Positions 1 to 7,500 of a DNA stretch of 14,705 nt are shown here, piece by piece (the first letter of the stretch is position 1; each line of letters opens with the position of its first letter). Position numbers and translations under genes: made by a program. Origin of the DNA: CALELM01 sp045617105 (GTDB taxonomy: Bacteria > Bacillota > Negativicutes > Selenomonadales > Selenomonadaceae); the NCBI GenBank assembly GCA_045617105.1, contig JAZLHW010000148.1, positions 1-14,705 on the forward strand, written 5' to 3'. Under the pieces are notes generated by a model. That model worked only from the letters and a program-made list of their open reading frames with translations, had not been told where the DNA came from and did no database searches.

Positions 1-560
1 CCGACCGACATCACATCGATCCACCAATCACTGGAGCGCACCACCTGCAGCGGGCCATCGAACTGCTGTACCGAAGGCAAAATATTCTCCTTCGCCCGCC
101 CATTCTTATCATACAGGGCGACCTTCACGGGAACATCGTCCGAGATCTCCCGAAAATCATCTACCAGCATATAGGCCGTATAGTGCTTCTTAATAACCTC
201 ATCAACAAATTCCAGATCTGTATAAGAACGCAGAATATACACCCCACGCTTGCCGCAAAACACAGGAAGATCCGCTTGCGCGGCATCAAGTACCTCAAAA
301 GCCTTTTCCTTGTCCATCGGCATGGAAAAAAGCTCTCTCCCCTGATACATGACGATCGTTCCGTTTTCTGCAAGAAAAACAAAATCATCCGCATACTTCT
401 CAAAGGTCTGCAAAAGAGAAAAATACTGCCTTCCGGAAGCCGGTGCAAACAAAACGCCACGCTCCTTCAGCTGTGCCATGACCTTATCAAAATCCTTTGG
501 AAGCCTCCCATCTTCATCCAGCAAGGTTTCATCCATATCTGACAAAATCAGCTTTATCAT
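1..560 (-). CDS. Cof-type HAD-superfamily phosphatase, 3' end beyond the window
   Basis: The 186 visible codons carry HAD motif I, DMDET, near residues 8-12 (nucleophile D8, acid/base D10). Motif II serine is S42 in APASGR. An AENG turn at 64-67 is typical of Cof/YidA-like phosphatases, and a C2-type cap region starts around residue 85. The Lys of motif III and the GDxxND of motif IV would lie past the left edge and cannot be checked. Family members dephosphorylate small metabolites such as sugar phosphates, FMN or PLP in the cytosol; the substrate cannot be read from sequence. The ATG at 558-560 overlaps the ahbD stop as ATGA and is preceded by a GGGGAGAGG ribosome site, so this is the third gene of the ahb operon. 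A role in heme synthesis is not established; it may simply be co-transcribed. Confidence 0.9.
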   Translation of the reverse strand, partial: MIKLILSDMDETLLDEDGRLPKDFDKVMAQLKERGVLFAPASGRQYFSLLQTFEKYADDFVFLAENGTIVMYQGRELFSMPMDKEKAFEVLDAAQADLPVFCGKRGVYILRSYTDLEFVDEVIKKHYTAYMLVDDFREISDDVPVKVALYDKNGRAKENILPSVQQFDGPLQVVRSSDWWIDVMSV

Positions 561-1576
561 GAAATCCTCTCCCCTTTTATTTCTAACCTGCTTTTTCCCC
601 GATAAAGGCACCACGGTTCTTCTGCCATGTAATCGCCCTCATGATACAATGCCGCCCTTGCCCGACAGCCGCCGCAGGTCTTCTTGTAACGGCACTTTCC
701 GCAGCCGCCGCTATATTCCAAACTGCGAAGCTTTTCCAGCACCTCACTCGTTTTCCAGATCTCATCAAACGAAGTCTTTCGCACATCGCCAAGCTCCATG
801 TTGAGATAGGCACACGGCTGAACCTTCCCTTTAGGGCTGATAATGCAATAGGAAAGCCCAGCCAGACAGCCCCTGCGAAACCTTGACTGATAGCCAAGCT
901 GATCCGCGATCCGAAGGAACTGCGGGGCACAGGTCGGTTTCAGCTCAATAGGAACCTCCTGCTGTTTTTGCATGATACGTGTCAGCACATCCTCGTATGC
1001 CTCAGCCCGCAGGGATTCCTCCTCAATAGAGGCCGCCCTCCCCGTTGGCACCAAAAAAAAGAAATGGTGTGCCTTCGCCCCAATTTCCACAGCAAAATCA
1101 GTCATAGCTTCCAGCTCTGGGCGATTCCAGTCCATTACCGTCGTATGGATCTGAAACGGCAGTCCTGCCTCACGGCAATTCCTCATGCCGGCAACTGCCC
1201 CTTCCCATGCACCTGAAAACCGCCGAAACGCATCATGCTTTTTCTGATCCAAAGAATCCAAGGAGATCCCCATGCCCTTTGCACCGGCCTGCTTGAGCTT
1301 CTTTGCCATCTCTGGCGTAATCAGCGTCCCATTCGTACCAAATACTGGAATCAAATGCAGATCCGCCGCATATTTCACGAGATCCAAAATGTCTTTCCGC
1401 ATCAGGGGTTCGCCGCCTGAAAAAATCATGATCTTGAATCCGGCACGGGCGATCTGCTCCAAAAGCCGCTTCGCCTCCTCCGTGGAAAGCTCCTCCTCCG
1501 CCTTGCAGCCAGCATCCCGATAACAATGCGCACAATACATATTGCAAGCATTGGTCGTATTCCATGAAACGATCAT
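557..1576 (-). CDS. ahbD: AhbD/NirJ2-type radical SAM protein, probable Fe-coproporphyrin III decarboxylase (heme synthase)
   Basis: This 339-aa protein has the radical SAM cluster motif CxxxCxxC at C11, C15 and C18, the SAM-binding GGEP at about 54-57, and a full C-terminal SPASM domain (a CX12GX4C segment, then CGKC with the spacing CX2CX5CX2C, then a last Cys) for auxiliary 4Fe-4S clusters. Its N terminus, starting MIVSWNTTNACN, and the segment HTTVMDWNRPE resemble the NirJ2/AhbD group. In organisms using the siroheme route AhbD decarboxylates two propionates of Fe-coproporphyrin III to give heme b; some databases label the group heme d1 biosynthesis. The ATG at 1574-1576 overlaps the ahbC stop by four bases and has a GGGGAGG ribosome site. 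It lies directly behind ahbC, which fits consecutive steps. The heme function is inferred from family and neighbour; substrate specificity is not visible. Confidence 0.85.
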   Translation of the reverse strand: MIVSWNTTNACNMYCAHCYRDAGCKAEEELSTEEAKRLLEQIARAGFKIMIFSGGEPLMRKDILDLVKYAADLHLIPVFGTNGTLITPEMAKKLKQAGAKGMGISLDSLDQKKHDAFRRFSGAWEGAVAGMRNCREAGLPFQIHTTVMDWNRPELEAMTDFAVEIGAKAHHFFFLVPTGRAASIEEESLRAEAYEDVLTRIMQKQQEVPIELKPTCAPQFLRIADQLGYQSRFRRGCLAGLSYCIISPKGKVQPCAYLNMELGDVRKTSFDEIWKTSEVLEKLRSLEYSGGCGKCRYKKTCGGCRARAALYHEGDYMAEEPWCLYRGKSRLEIKGERIS

Positions 1577-2766
1577 TTTCCAACCTCCCCCGTAATACCG
1601 ATCTCCTCATCCGTCAAATAACAGGACGGATCCGATGCCCAAAAATCGCCAGTCCTCGCCTCTGCCCTAGTACGGAAATTTCCATTGCAATATGCAAGGA
1701 ATCTGCACTTTGCGCAGCGTCCCGAAAGCAACGGCTGCCTGTCCTTCAGGCCTTTCATGATTGGATGAGACGTATCCGACCATATCTCCCCAAATTTTTT
1801 CTCCCGCACATTGCCGAACGTGATATGCTGCGTAAACTGATCCGGATGCACATATCCCATCGGGTCAACCTCTCCAAAAGCAATTCCCGAACGGTTGCCC
1901 CCATTCATCGAGATATACTCCCTGATCTGTTCCGCTGTGCTCTCATTGCCTTCTTCCAATGCTTTCAGGTACATGTAAACACCATCGCAATGGTTATCCA
2001 CCGTTAAAATTTCCTTGCCCAGCCCTCTTGCCTCAAAATCCTTCGTGCGGCGAATGATCGTATCCATCGCCCGCCTCGATTCCTCTGCCGTCACATCCTC
2101 ATCCATCATCTGATTGCCCCGACCGGAATACACCAAATGATAAAAGCAGACACGGTTGATCTTCTCTGCCTCGATGAAATCAAAAATCTTATCCAGCTCC
2201 TGAATATTGTGATGGTTGATCGTAAAACGCAAGCCCACACGCTGCCCAACCGAAACGCAGTTCTGGATGCCCTGCATCGCCTTTTCATAAGCACCATCTA
2301 CGCCACGGAACCTATCATTGACTTCCTTCAAGCCATCCAGCGAAATGCCGACATATCCCACGCCGATATCCTTGATCCTTTGGGCTGTCTCACGGGTAAT
2401 GAGCGTCCCATTCGTAGAAAGTGTAGGACGGACTCCCTTTTTTGCCGCATATTCCGCAAGCTCAAAAAAATCCGGACGAATCAGCGGCTCGCCGCCTGAA
2501 AACAGCAGGACCGGCACATGGAACTCCGCCAAGTCATCAATAAACTTCCTTGCTTCCTCCGTGGAAAGCTCCTCCTTGTACTTTCTCGCATCCGAATTCA
2601 TGTAGCAATGCCGGCATTTCAAGTTGCAGGTTCTTGTCGAATTCCACACCACCACAGGGCCAAGTCCCTCCGCCGCACCATTTCTCATGCGATGCGCATC
2701 CCGCGTATAGCGCAGGGAATCCCCAAAATATTCTCTTGCAAACAATAGCTTCGTTACACTAATCAT
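1573..2766 (-). CDS. ahbC: AhbC/NirJ1-type radical SAM protein, probable 12,18-didecarboxysiroheme deacetylase
   Basis: This 397-aa protein begins MISVTKLL, then EYFGDSLRYT and VVVWNSTRTCNLKC, an N-terminal arrangement characteristic of NirJ1/AhbC. The radical SAM cysteines are C47, C51 and C54, followed by FSGGEP and STNGTLI. The C-terminal auxiliary-cluster cysteines are C351, C354, C360 and C382. AhbC removes the two acetate side chains of 12,18-didecarboxysiroheme to give Fe-coproporphyrin III, the substrate of AhbD. A TTG one codon upstream (2767-2769) is in frame, but the ATG at 2764-2766 matches the family start and has AAGGGG nine bases ahead, so I choose the ATG. It is the first gene of the operon, with a promoter about 120 bases upstream. 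ahbA, ahbB and siroheme genes are not in the window. Confidence 0.9.
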   Translation of the reverse strand: MISVTKLLFAREYFGDSLRYTRDAHRMRNGAAEGLGPVVVWNSTRTCNLKCRHCYMNSDARKYKEELSTEEARKFIDDLAEFHVPVLLFSGGEPLIRPDFFELAEYAAKKGVRPTLSTNGTLITRETAQRIKDIGVGYVGISLDGLKEVNDRFRGVDGAYEKAMQGIQNCVSVGQRVGLRFTINHHNIQELDKIFDFIEAEKINRVCFYHLVYSGRGNQMMDEDVTAEESRRAMDTIIRRTKDFEARGLGKEILTVDNHCDGVYMYLKALEEGNESTAEQIREYISMNGGNRSGIAFGEVDPMGYVHPDQFTQHITFGNVREKKFGEIWSDTSHPIMKGLKDRQPLLSGRCAKCRFLAYCNGNFRTRAEARTGDFWASDPSCYLTDEEIGITGEVGK

Positions 2767-2883
2767 CAAACTGCACCCCTTCTGCCCTGAAGCAACTGAC
2801 TGTCAAGGCATGATCGCCAAGCAAAACTGCCATTCTTCGACTGCACCAGCGCAATCTTTCCCCATTTGCCACATACATTAGAC

Positions 2884-2912
2884 ATTATAAAGGAACTTGG
2901 TACATTTGGAAA
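2884..2912 (-). promoter_or_regulatory. probable sigma-A promoter of the ahbC-ahbD operon
   Basis: On the minus strand a TTTCCA -35 box (2907-2912) is followed by a 17-base spacer and a perfect TATAAT -10 box (2884-2889). Transcription would start near 2877, leaving a leader of about 110 bases before ahbC. I see no recognised riboswitch and no terminator-like structure in the leader, and no clear Fur box. Confidence 0.6.
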
Positions 2913-2972
2913 GGAAAAATCCCCCGCATTCGCTCCCGCAATTTTCTCAAGCCCATTTTTCGCCAAAGACTC

Positions 2973-3001
2973 TTGACGAACAACACAAAACATGGTAACA
3001 T
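2973..3001 (+). promoter_or_regulatory. promoter of the solitary tRNA-Arg gene
   Basis: TTGACG (2973-2978), a 17-base spacer and TAACAT (2996-3001) end 34 bases before the tRNA. The -35 box matches consensus at five of six positions. Confidence 0.65.
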
Positions 3002-3035
3002 ATCTTGTGTTGATTGCATTAGCAGTCGATACCAT

Positions 3036-3113
3036 GACTCAGTAGCTCAGTTGGATTAGAGTATTTGACTACGAATCAAAGGGTCGGGGGTTCGAGTCCC
3101 TCCTGGGTCACCA
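3036..3113 (+). tRNA. tRNA-Arg(ACG), plus-strand copy
   Basis: A complete cloverleaf with encoded CCA. The acceptor GACTCAG pairs with CTGGGTC, discriminator A. The anticodon arm TTTGA-CTACGAA-TCAAA gives anticodon ACG, read after A34 deamination as ICG for CGU, CGC and CGA codons. The T arm GGGGG-TTCGAGT-CCCTC is intact. The gene stands alone with its own promoter and terminator. It is identical over all 78 bases to the inverted copy at 4135-4212. Confidence 0.97.
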
Positions 3114-3123
3114 TAGGAATTTC

Positions 3124-3157
3124 AGCACTTATCTGTGAAGGTAAGTGCTTTTTTCTT
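3124..3157 (+). terminator. rho-independent terminator of tRNA-Arg
   Basis: AGCACTTA (3124-3131), a ten-base loop, then TAAGTGCT (3142-3149), running into TTTTTC and TTT. The 8-bp stem with its T tract sits ten bases after the CCA end. Confidence 0.85.
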
Positions 3158-3266
3158 TACAAAAAAAAACAGAGGAAGCACGGATTCAGCCAAATGCACA
3201 CAGGTCACCAGCTTATTTTCTGCCGAGCTGCAAGCATCAAAGAATCAGTACTTCCCCAGAAAAACA

Positions 3267-3296
3267 TTGTCACGCTCCTGCTTCCTCTGCTACAAT
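3267..3296 (+). promoter_or_regulatory. promoter of the orphan 130-aa gene
   Basis: TTGTCA (3267-3272), an 18-base spacer and TACAAT (3291-3296) lie 33 bases before the ATG at 3330. A GGAAAG ribosome site is in the short leader. This supports the ORF as a real, independently transcribed gene. Confidence 0.6.
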
Positions 3297-3329
3297 AAGC
3301 ACAAAAACTAAAAAGGAAAGTGAAGCTCT

Positions 3330-3722
3330 ATGAATTATATCGTAACGGAATTGCTGACAACGGAACATGGCACGGAGTTCTATATCCTCGGTCAAAGCGA
3401 GGACAAAAAACGTGCCGCACAGATCGCTATAGAAATCTATAAAGAATACAACAAGGTGGCATCCTTTCAAAACATCGAAATGATTACAGAATGGCTGGAA
3501 ACCAGAAGGAGCTATTCCTTCCGCAAGGATAAGCAAAACCGTCTCCAGCTTGCCATCACCGAAATCGACGGCGAGACCCTCCCAAAAGAAAAACAGCTCA
3601 TCTACTCCGCCTCCAAGGAAGAAGATGAACTGATGCGAAAAGTAAGCCAAGCACTCTTTGAAGGACAGCATACCGCCTCCCGCGGAGAAGCGCCGACCTG
3701 CAGGGCAGAAATGCCGCAGTAA
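3330..3722 (+). CDS. hypothetical protein, 130 aa, soluble
   Basis: I do not recognise the family. The protein is highly charged, with no signal peptide or membrane segment. A beta-rich opening (MNYIVTELLTTEHGTEFYIL) leads into a helix around residues 24-42 and further mixed alpha/beta segments. The last 20 residues are probably disordered and carry the only Cys. Evidence for coding: a convincing promoter 33 bases ahead, AGGAAAG upstream of the ATG, no plausible competing gene on the other strand, and a hairpin behind the stop. It sits alone between two convergent tRNA-Arg genes, so the neighbourhood gives no hint of function. Confidence 0.7.
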   Translation: MNYIVTELLTTEHGTEFYILGQSEDKKRAAQIAIEIYKEYNKVASFQNIEMITEWLETRRSYSFRKDKQNRLQLAITEIDGETLPKEKQLIYSASKEEDELMRKVSQALFEGQHTASRGEAPTCRAEMPQ

Positions 3723-3760
3723 TACATTTTAACAGAAACATAATTTTAATATGATTTTTC

Positions 3761-3835
3761 ACAAGGAGCGATACCTCTCGACTATAGGTGATTTTTATCA
3801 TCAGATCGGGTTGGAAGGGTATCGCTTCTTTCTTG
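3761..3835 (+). terminator. long-stem hairpin after the 130-aa gene, possible terminator or palindromic element
   Basis: AAGGAGCGATACC (3763-3775) pairs with GGTATCGCTTCTT (3818-3830), 13 bp with one G-T pair. ACAAG and CTTGT (3761-3765 and 3831-3835) could extend it past a bulge. The 42-base loop holds a smaller TGAT/ATCA hairpin and CTCGA/TCGGG. The following T-rich stretch is weak, so termination is likely but not certain. It could instead be a small dispersed palindrome or a structured RNA. Confidence 0.5.
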
Positions 3836-4003
3836 TATAAACTCTTTTTTAGTTGCTGCTTCATGTATATAGCTTTCATTTTTCAAAATTTATCCTTTAT
3901 CCGGCAAATTCCAAAATTTTCCTTACCTTGATGAGCAATTTTGCAGATAAAAAAAGAATTTCGTGCAGCATTCCCATCATAGTATGGTATGAATATGTTG
4001 AAA
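3836..4003. other. AT-rich intergenic spacer
   Basis: Together with the hairpin before it and the terminator after it, this makes a gene-free stretch of about 320 bases between 3722 and 4044. It is AT-rich with no ORF that has a ribosome site and no recognised RNA. It separates the orphan gene from the end of the convergent tRNA operon. Confidence 0.6.
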
Positions 4004-4032
4004 CAACAAAAAGCGCCGCTTTCGCGACGCTT
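4003..4032 (-). terminator. rho-independent terminator of the tRNA operon
   Basis: On the minus strand AAGCGTCGC, a GAAA tetraloop and GCGGCGCTT (4011-4032, one internal mismatch) are followed by TTTGTTGTTT. It lies 11 bases beyond the end of tRNA-Tyr. Confidence 0.85.
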
Positions 4033-4043
4033 GCACATTCAAG

Positions 4044-4129
4044 TGGTGGGCAGGGATGGATTCGAACCATCGTAATCCGAAGATGACAGATTTACAGTGT
4101 GTTGCCTTTAACCACTCGGGCACCTACCC
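4044..4129 (-). tRNA. tRNA-Tyr(GTA)
   Basis: An 86-base class II tRNA with encoded CCA. Acceptor GGGTAGG pairs with CCTGCCC. The anticodon loop CTGTAAA gives GTA. A long variable arm, CATCTTCGGATTACG, is typical of bacterial tRNA-Tyr. It is the last gene of the five-tRNA minus-strand operon. Confidence 0.95.
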
Positions 4130-4134
4130 AAAAA

Positions 4135-4212
4135 TGGTGACCCAGGAGGGACTCGAACCCCCGACCCTTTGATTCGTAGTCAAATACTCTAATCCAACTG
4201 AGCTACTGAGTC
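4135..4212 (-). tRNA. tRNA-Arg(ACG), minus-strand copy
   Basis: Identical over 78 bases, including CCA, to the plus-strand tRNA-Arg at 3036-3113. It is the fourth gene of the operon, five bases before tRNA-Tyr. Flanking bases outside the mature tRNA are not shared with the other copy, so only the gene itself is duplicated or kept identical. Confidence 0.97.
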
Positions 4213-4229
4213 ACAACGATATGCAGTTT

Positions 4230-4306
4230 TGGTGGGCCCACTTGGACTCGAACCAAGGACCGACCGGTTATGAGCCGGTTGCTCTAAGCAACTGAACTAT
4301 AGGCCC
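4230..4306 (-). tRNA. tRNA with CAT anticodon, tRNA-Ile2 (lysidine) or elongator tRNA-Met
   Basis: A 77-base cloverleaf with CCA. Acceptor GGGCCTA pairs with TGGGCCC, discriminator A. The anticodon arm ACCGG-CTCATAA-CCGGT gives CAT. The 1-72 pair is G-C, so it is not an initiator. The C4-G69 and C5-G68 pairs agree with determinants reported for TilS, which favours tRNA-Ile2 reading AUA, but elongator Met cannot be excluded by eye. Confidence 0.9.
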
Positions 4307-4344
4307 ATATCTATTGGTATCCGCAAATGCGGTCTGCACACACA

Positions 4345-4420
4345 TGGAGCGGAAAACGAGACTCGAACTCGCGACCCCCACCTTGGCAAGGTGATGCTCT
4401 ACCAACTGAGCTATTTCCGC
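4345..4420 (-). tRNA. tRNA-Gly(GCC), copy 2
   Basis: A 76-base cloverleaf with CCA. Acceptor GCGGAAA is paired with TTTCCGC, discriminator T. The anticodon arm CACCT-TGCCAAG-GTG region places GCC in the loop. It is identical to the copy at 4425-4500, separated by four bases. Confidence 0.96.
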
Positions 4421-4424
4421 AATA

Positions 4425-4500
4425 TGGAGCGGAAAACGAGACTCGAACTCGCGACCCCCACCTTGGCAAGGTGATGCTCTACCAACTGAGCTATTTCCGC
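4425..4500 (-). tRNA. tRNA-Gly(GCC), copy 1 (first gene of the operon)
   Basis: Same 76-base sequence as the next copy downstream. It is promoter-proximal, starting about 50 bases after the -10 box. Two adjacent copies raise dosage of the tRNA for GGC/GGU codons. Confidence 0.96.
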
Positions 4501-4554
4501 ATTTTGTAAGCCACACTGCAAGATTCAGCACCCCACAGCTGACTGACAAAGAAT

Positions 4555-4583
4555 ATTGTACTCATTTACACAGCTTCTGTCAA
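4555..4583 (-). promoter_or_regulatory. strong promoter of the five-tRNA operon
   Basis: On the minus strand a perfect TTGACA (4578-4583), a 17-base spacer and TACAAT (4555-4560). The -35 box starts only 14 bases after the helicase stop codon, and no terminator lies between, so some readthrough from the upstream gene into the tRNAs is possible. Confidence 0.9.
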
Positions 4584-4597
4584 GAGTTTTTTTGCCG

Positions 4598-7500
4598 TTA
4601 CGAGAACCACTCCCCACGGAGATTTTCCGCAAGCGCAAAAACCCTTTCCCGAAGCTCCTCTCTTTGCTCCGAAAGGGAGCTCATTCCAGTTTCTTCCCCT
4701 TCTGGCAGGATATTGTTGCGGCTGAATTCCTTTGCCAGACGAACCATTGCTTTGGACGGGTCCAGATAATACTCACTGCCCTTCACATGGAAAAATTTCC
4801 AGCCAAGACGTTCCAGCACAGCTTGCTTCTTGCTGTTCTCTGCCGCCGTGCTTCCCGTGCCGTCCCAAGATTCTCCGTCACAGACAACAGCCACACGCCG
4901 CCCCTGCGACATCACGGCAATATCGATACAGCAGGAACCGACCATCCATTGCTCCTCTACATGGTATCCGCACTGACGAAGTGACTGTGATACGGATTGC
5001 GAGAGCGGACTCATCGGCAGAACTGAGATTTCCCTGTCCTTTTGCAGATATTCCTCTGGATGCTCCACATAAGAAAGCAAGCCATACCGCAGATCGCCTT
5101 CCTTCAAGTTGCGCAAAGAAACCGAGTGAACGACCCATATCTGATCCCTTGCCCTGCTGACTGCCACATTGTAACGCTTTCTGGTGCTGTCATCACGACC
5201 AAAGCTCATCAGGCGCAGAGTTTCTTCTCCCTTTGCGCTGTCCACCAAGGAAAGGAAAATAACATCCCGTTCATCTCCTTGAAAGTTGGCAGAATTTCCG
5301 CAAAGAAAATCCCGTTCCTCCAAGGCAGAAACTCCCAAATAGCGAATTGCCATGTCACGGATCAGCTTCGCCTGCTCATCTCCCAAGAGGGTAATCGCAC
5401 CAAAGGTCTTACCTTCATATTCCGGCTGCTGCATGCAGGCTGCCAAAAGCGATGTAATCATCTCTGCTTCCTGCAAATTGACCTTCTTGCTGCCTTCCCT
5501 CTGGCCTTCCACAAAGCAGGAAACCAACGGCTTCAATACACTGTCCGATTCCCGTAATGGCTGTATCTCATTTTCATACGAAAGCAGATTGGAAAAACCG
5601 ATGATCTCAGGAACAGAACGAAAATGTTCCTTGAGCATACGCCGCTCGAAATGGATCTGCGCCAGATCATAAAGGGACGTATCCAGCGTATAAAGATTCG
5701 TATACTTCAATTCACCCTCAATCGTTCCTGCCCGCAAACGGAAAAGCTCTTCGTCCGCAATGCCAATGGCGGTCGGGCTTACCTGCTTGTCATCCCCTAC
5801 GATAATGATCTTTTTCCCGAAATAAAGAAGCGGTATTGCCGTAAGATCTGCTTGGCTTGCCTCGTCCAAAATAATGATATCGAACTTGCTGCTGTCAGGG
5901 CGCAGATTCTCCCACACCTTATTAAGCGGCATGATCCATGCAGGAACGGCTTGCTGTGCCTCCAGCATCTGCTTTCTTGCCTCGCGAATATGCAGGTTTG
6001 CGTTTTTTCCGGTCCCCTTGCCCACCTTCTTGACCGACTTGCTCCACCCGATCAAGCTTGCCTGCAAGCCGTTTCCGGAAAGCTCGCTTAGGAGATGATG
6101 CCATGCCAGCTTTTCTGACAGCTCTGACGTAACAGCATGAAGCTCGGCTGTCAGTCTCTCTATATCCTTCTCTGTTTTCGATACATCATCAACTTCTGCC
6201 ATTTCCAGCTGCTGGCGGAACTGGCGGTACTGCCATGCCTTCCTCAGCTGCTTAGGTGGTTCCTCAGCCCCAAAATCTCCGATTCTTTGCTCGATGCGTT
6301 CTGCCCATTCCGGTGCGAATCCAGAGAGCTTTTTCAGGAGCCTTTCTCTTTCATCGAACATGCTTCGGTTCTCCTCGTAGCGGAGCAGCCTCTGGTATTC
6401 CTCCCGATAACCTTCTAAATCACGGCGCAGCAATGCCCCATACAGCCGCTTTCCGATTGCGGAGCGTCCCTGCTTCAACAGGTCTATACTGGAACGATTG
6501 CCTTCCTCGCCCTCCTGCTTCTCTATGTACAGCAAATGAAGAAGCGCTTCTGCCGCCGGCCAAGTCGTCTGAAGCCATGCAAGATCCAAGTCCAGCCGCT
6601 GCCGCGGTGTCATAAACATTTCTCCCTTAGGAAGCACCAGCCGCACGTCCAGACCTGCCTGCATCATCTTATCCGCAAAAACACTCCGATAATCCTTGTA
6701 CCATTCCAAACAAAAGGTTATCTGTGCCCAGCGCGCGCTGCAAAGATCCTCCACGTCATCGCCCTGCTCGGAAAGCTCATCATACTCTGGTTCTCCACAG
6801 CTTCCCAAGAGCTGGTTCCATTCCCTGCGAACCTTATCTCTTGCCCGCTCGAAATGAATATAGCACTCCACCAAGCTGCAATCCTCAGACGATGCGATCT
6901 CCTGCCCATCGATCTGGATCTTTTGCAGCAGATGCCAATTTCTGTGACGCAGCTTTTTCCAAAGAGGAAGCTTTCCATTTTCATTAAAGGCATCCCGCAT
7001 CGAAGAAAGATTTTTCAGTACCTTGTCATTAAAGAGAATATCCTTGGGTATCTCGACCTTCCTGCCAAGAACCCCAACGATAAAGCGTTCCTTGATTTCC
7101 TGTACCTTTTCGATATCCTCTCCCAGCTGTTCCCAGACCTTCCGTTTTCCTTTTCCCTGCCGTCCCGCAAGAATCGCCTCTCTCGCCCAGACCGCAGAAA
7201 GCCACGAAAAATCCAACTGGCTGTAAAACGTTTCCAACTCTTGAAACTTCGCCTTGTTAAAATCCTGCACAACGGAACGATTCCTGTACAGCAGACATTC
7301 ATTCTCATCGACAGACCAATCAGGAAGCTCCTGCAAAAGCCCTTTCGCCCGTTTCTTCAAAACTTCCTTACTGGCGAGAAAGGCTTCCCACCGCTCGGGA
7401 GATATCAACCGCTCCGAACTGGGCAATGCTTCTCCCATTTCCTTCACGTCTTGCTTGTCCAAAACAGCATTGCTCCGATAAAGCCAAAAGAACTCCTCCT

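Noticed and set aside
1479..2580. Shared stretches of about 15-20 bases between ahbC and ahbD as a possible repeat
   Set aside because: They encode the common motifs ELSTEEA and TNGTLIT, and reflect paralogy of the two radical SAM genes.
2766..3035. Minus-strand ORF of 89 codons whose stop overlaps the ahbC start
   Set aside because: It spans the predicted operon promoter and the promoter of the tRNA-Arg gene. Its only late internal ATG lies in the -10 box, before the expected transcription start, so it would not be on the message. The product resembles nothing known.
3065..3333. Plus-strand ORFs starting in or just after the tRNA-Arg gene
   Set aside because: One begins inside the tRNA and both cross its terminator or the next promoter.
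3598..3879. Minus-strand ORF over the long hairpin and the 3' end of the 130-aa gene
   Set aside because: No good ribosome site, and it crosses the hairpin and overlaps a better supported gene.
3036..4212. tRNA-Arg pair as att sites of an integrated element
   Set aside because: Integration leaves direct repeats, usually of the tRNA 3' part. These copies are whole and inverted, and no integrase is present.
4320..4331. Short palindrome CCGCAAATGCGG between the CAT-anticodon and Gly tRNAs
   Set aside because: Only four to five base pairs with a tiny loop and no T tract; most likely spacer sequence.
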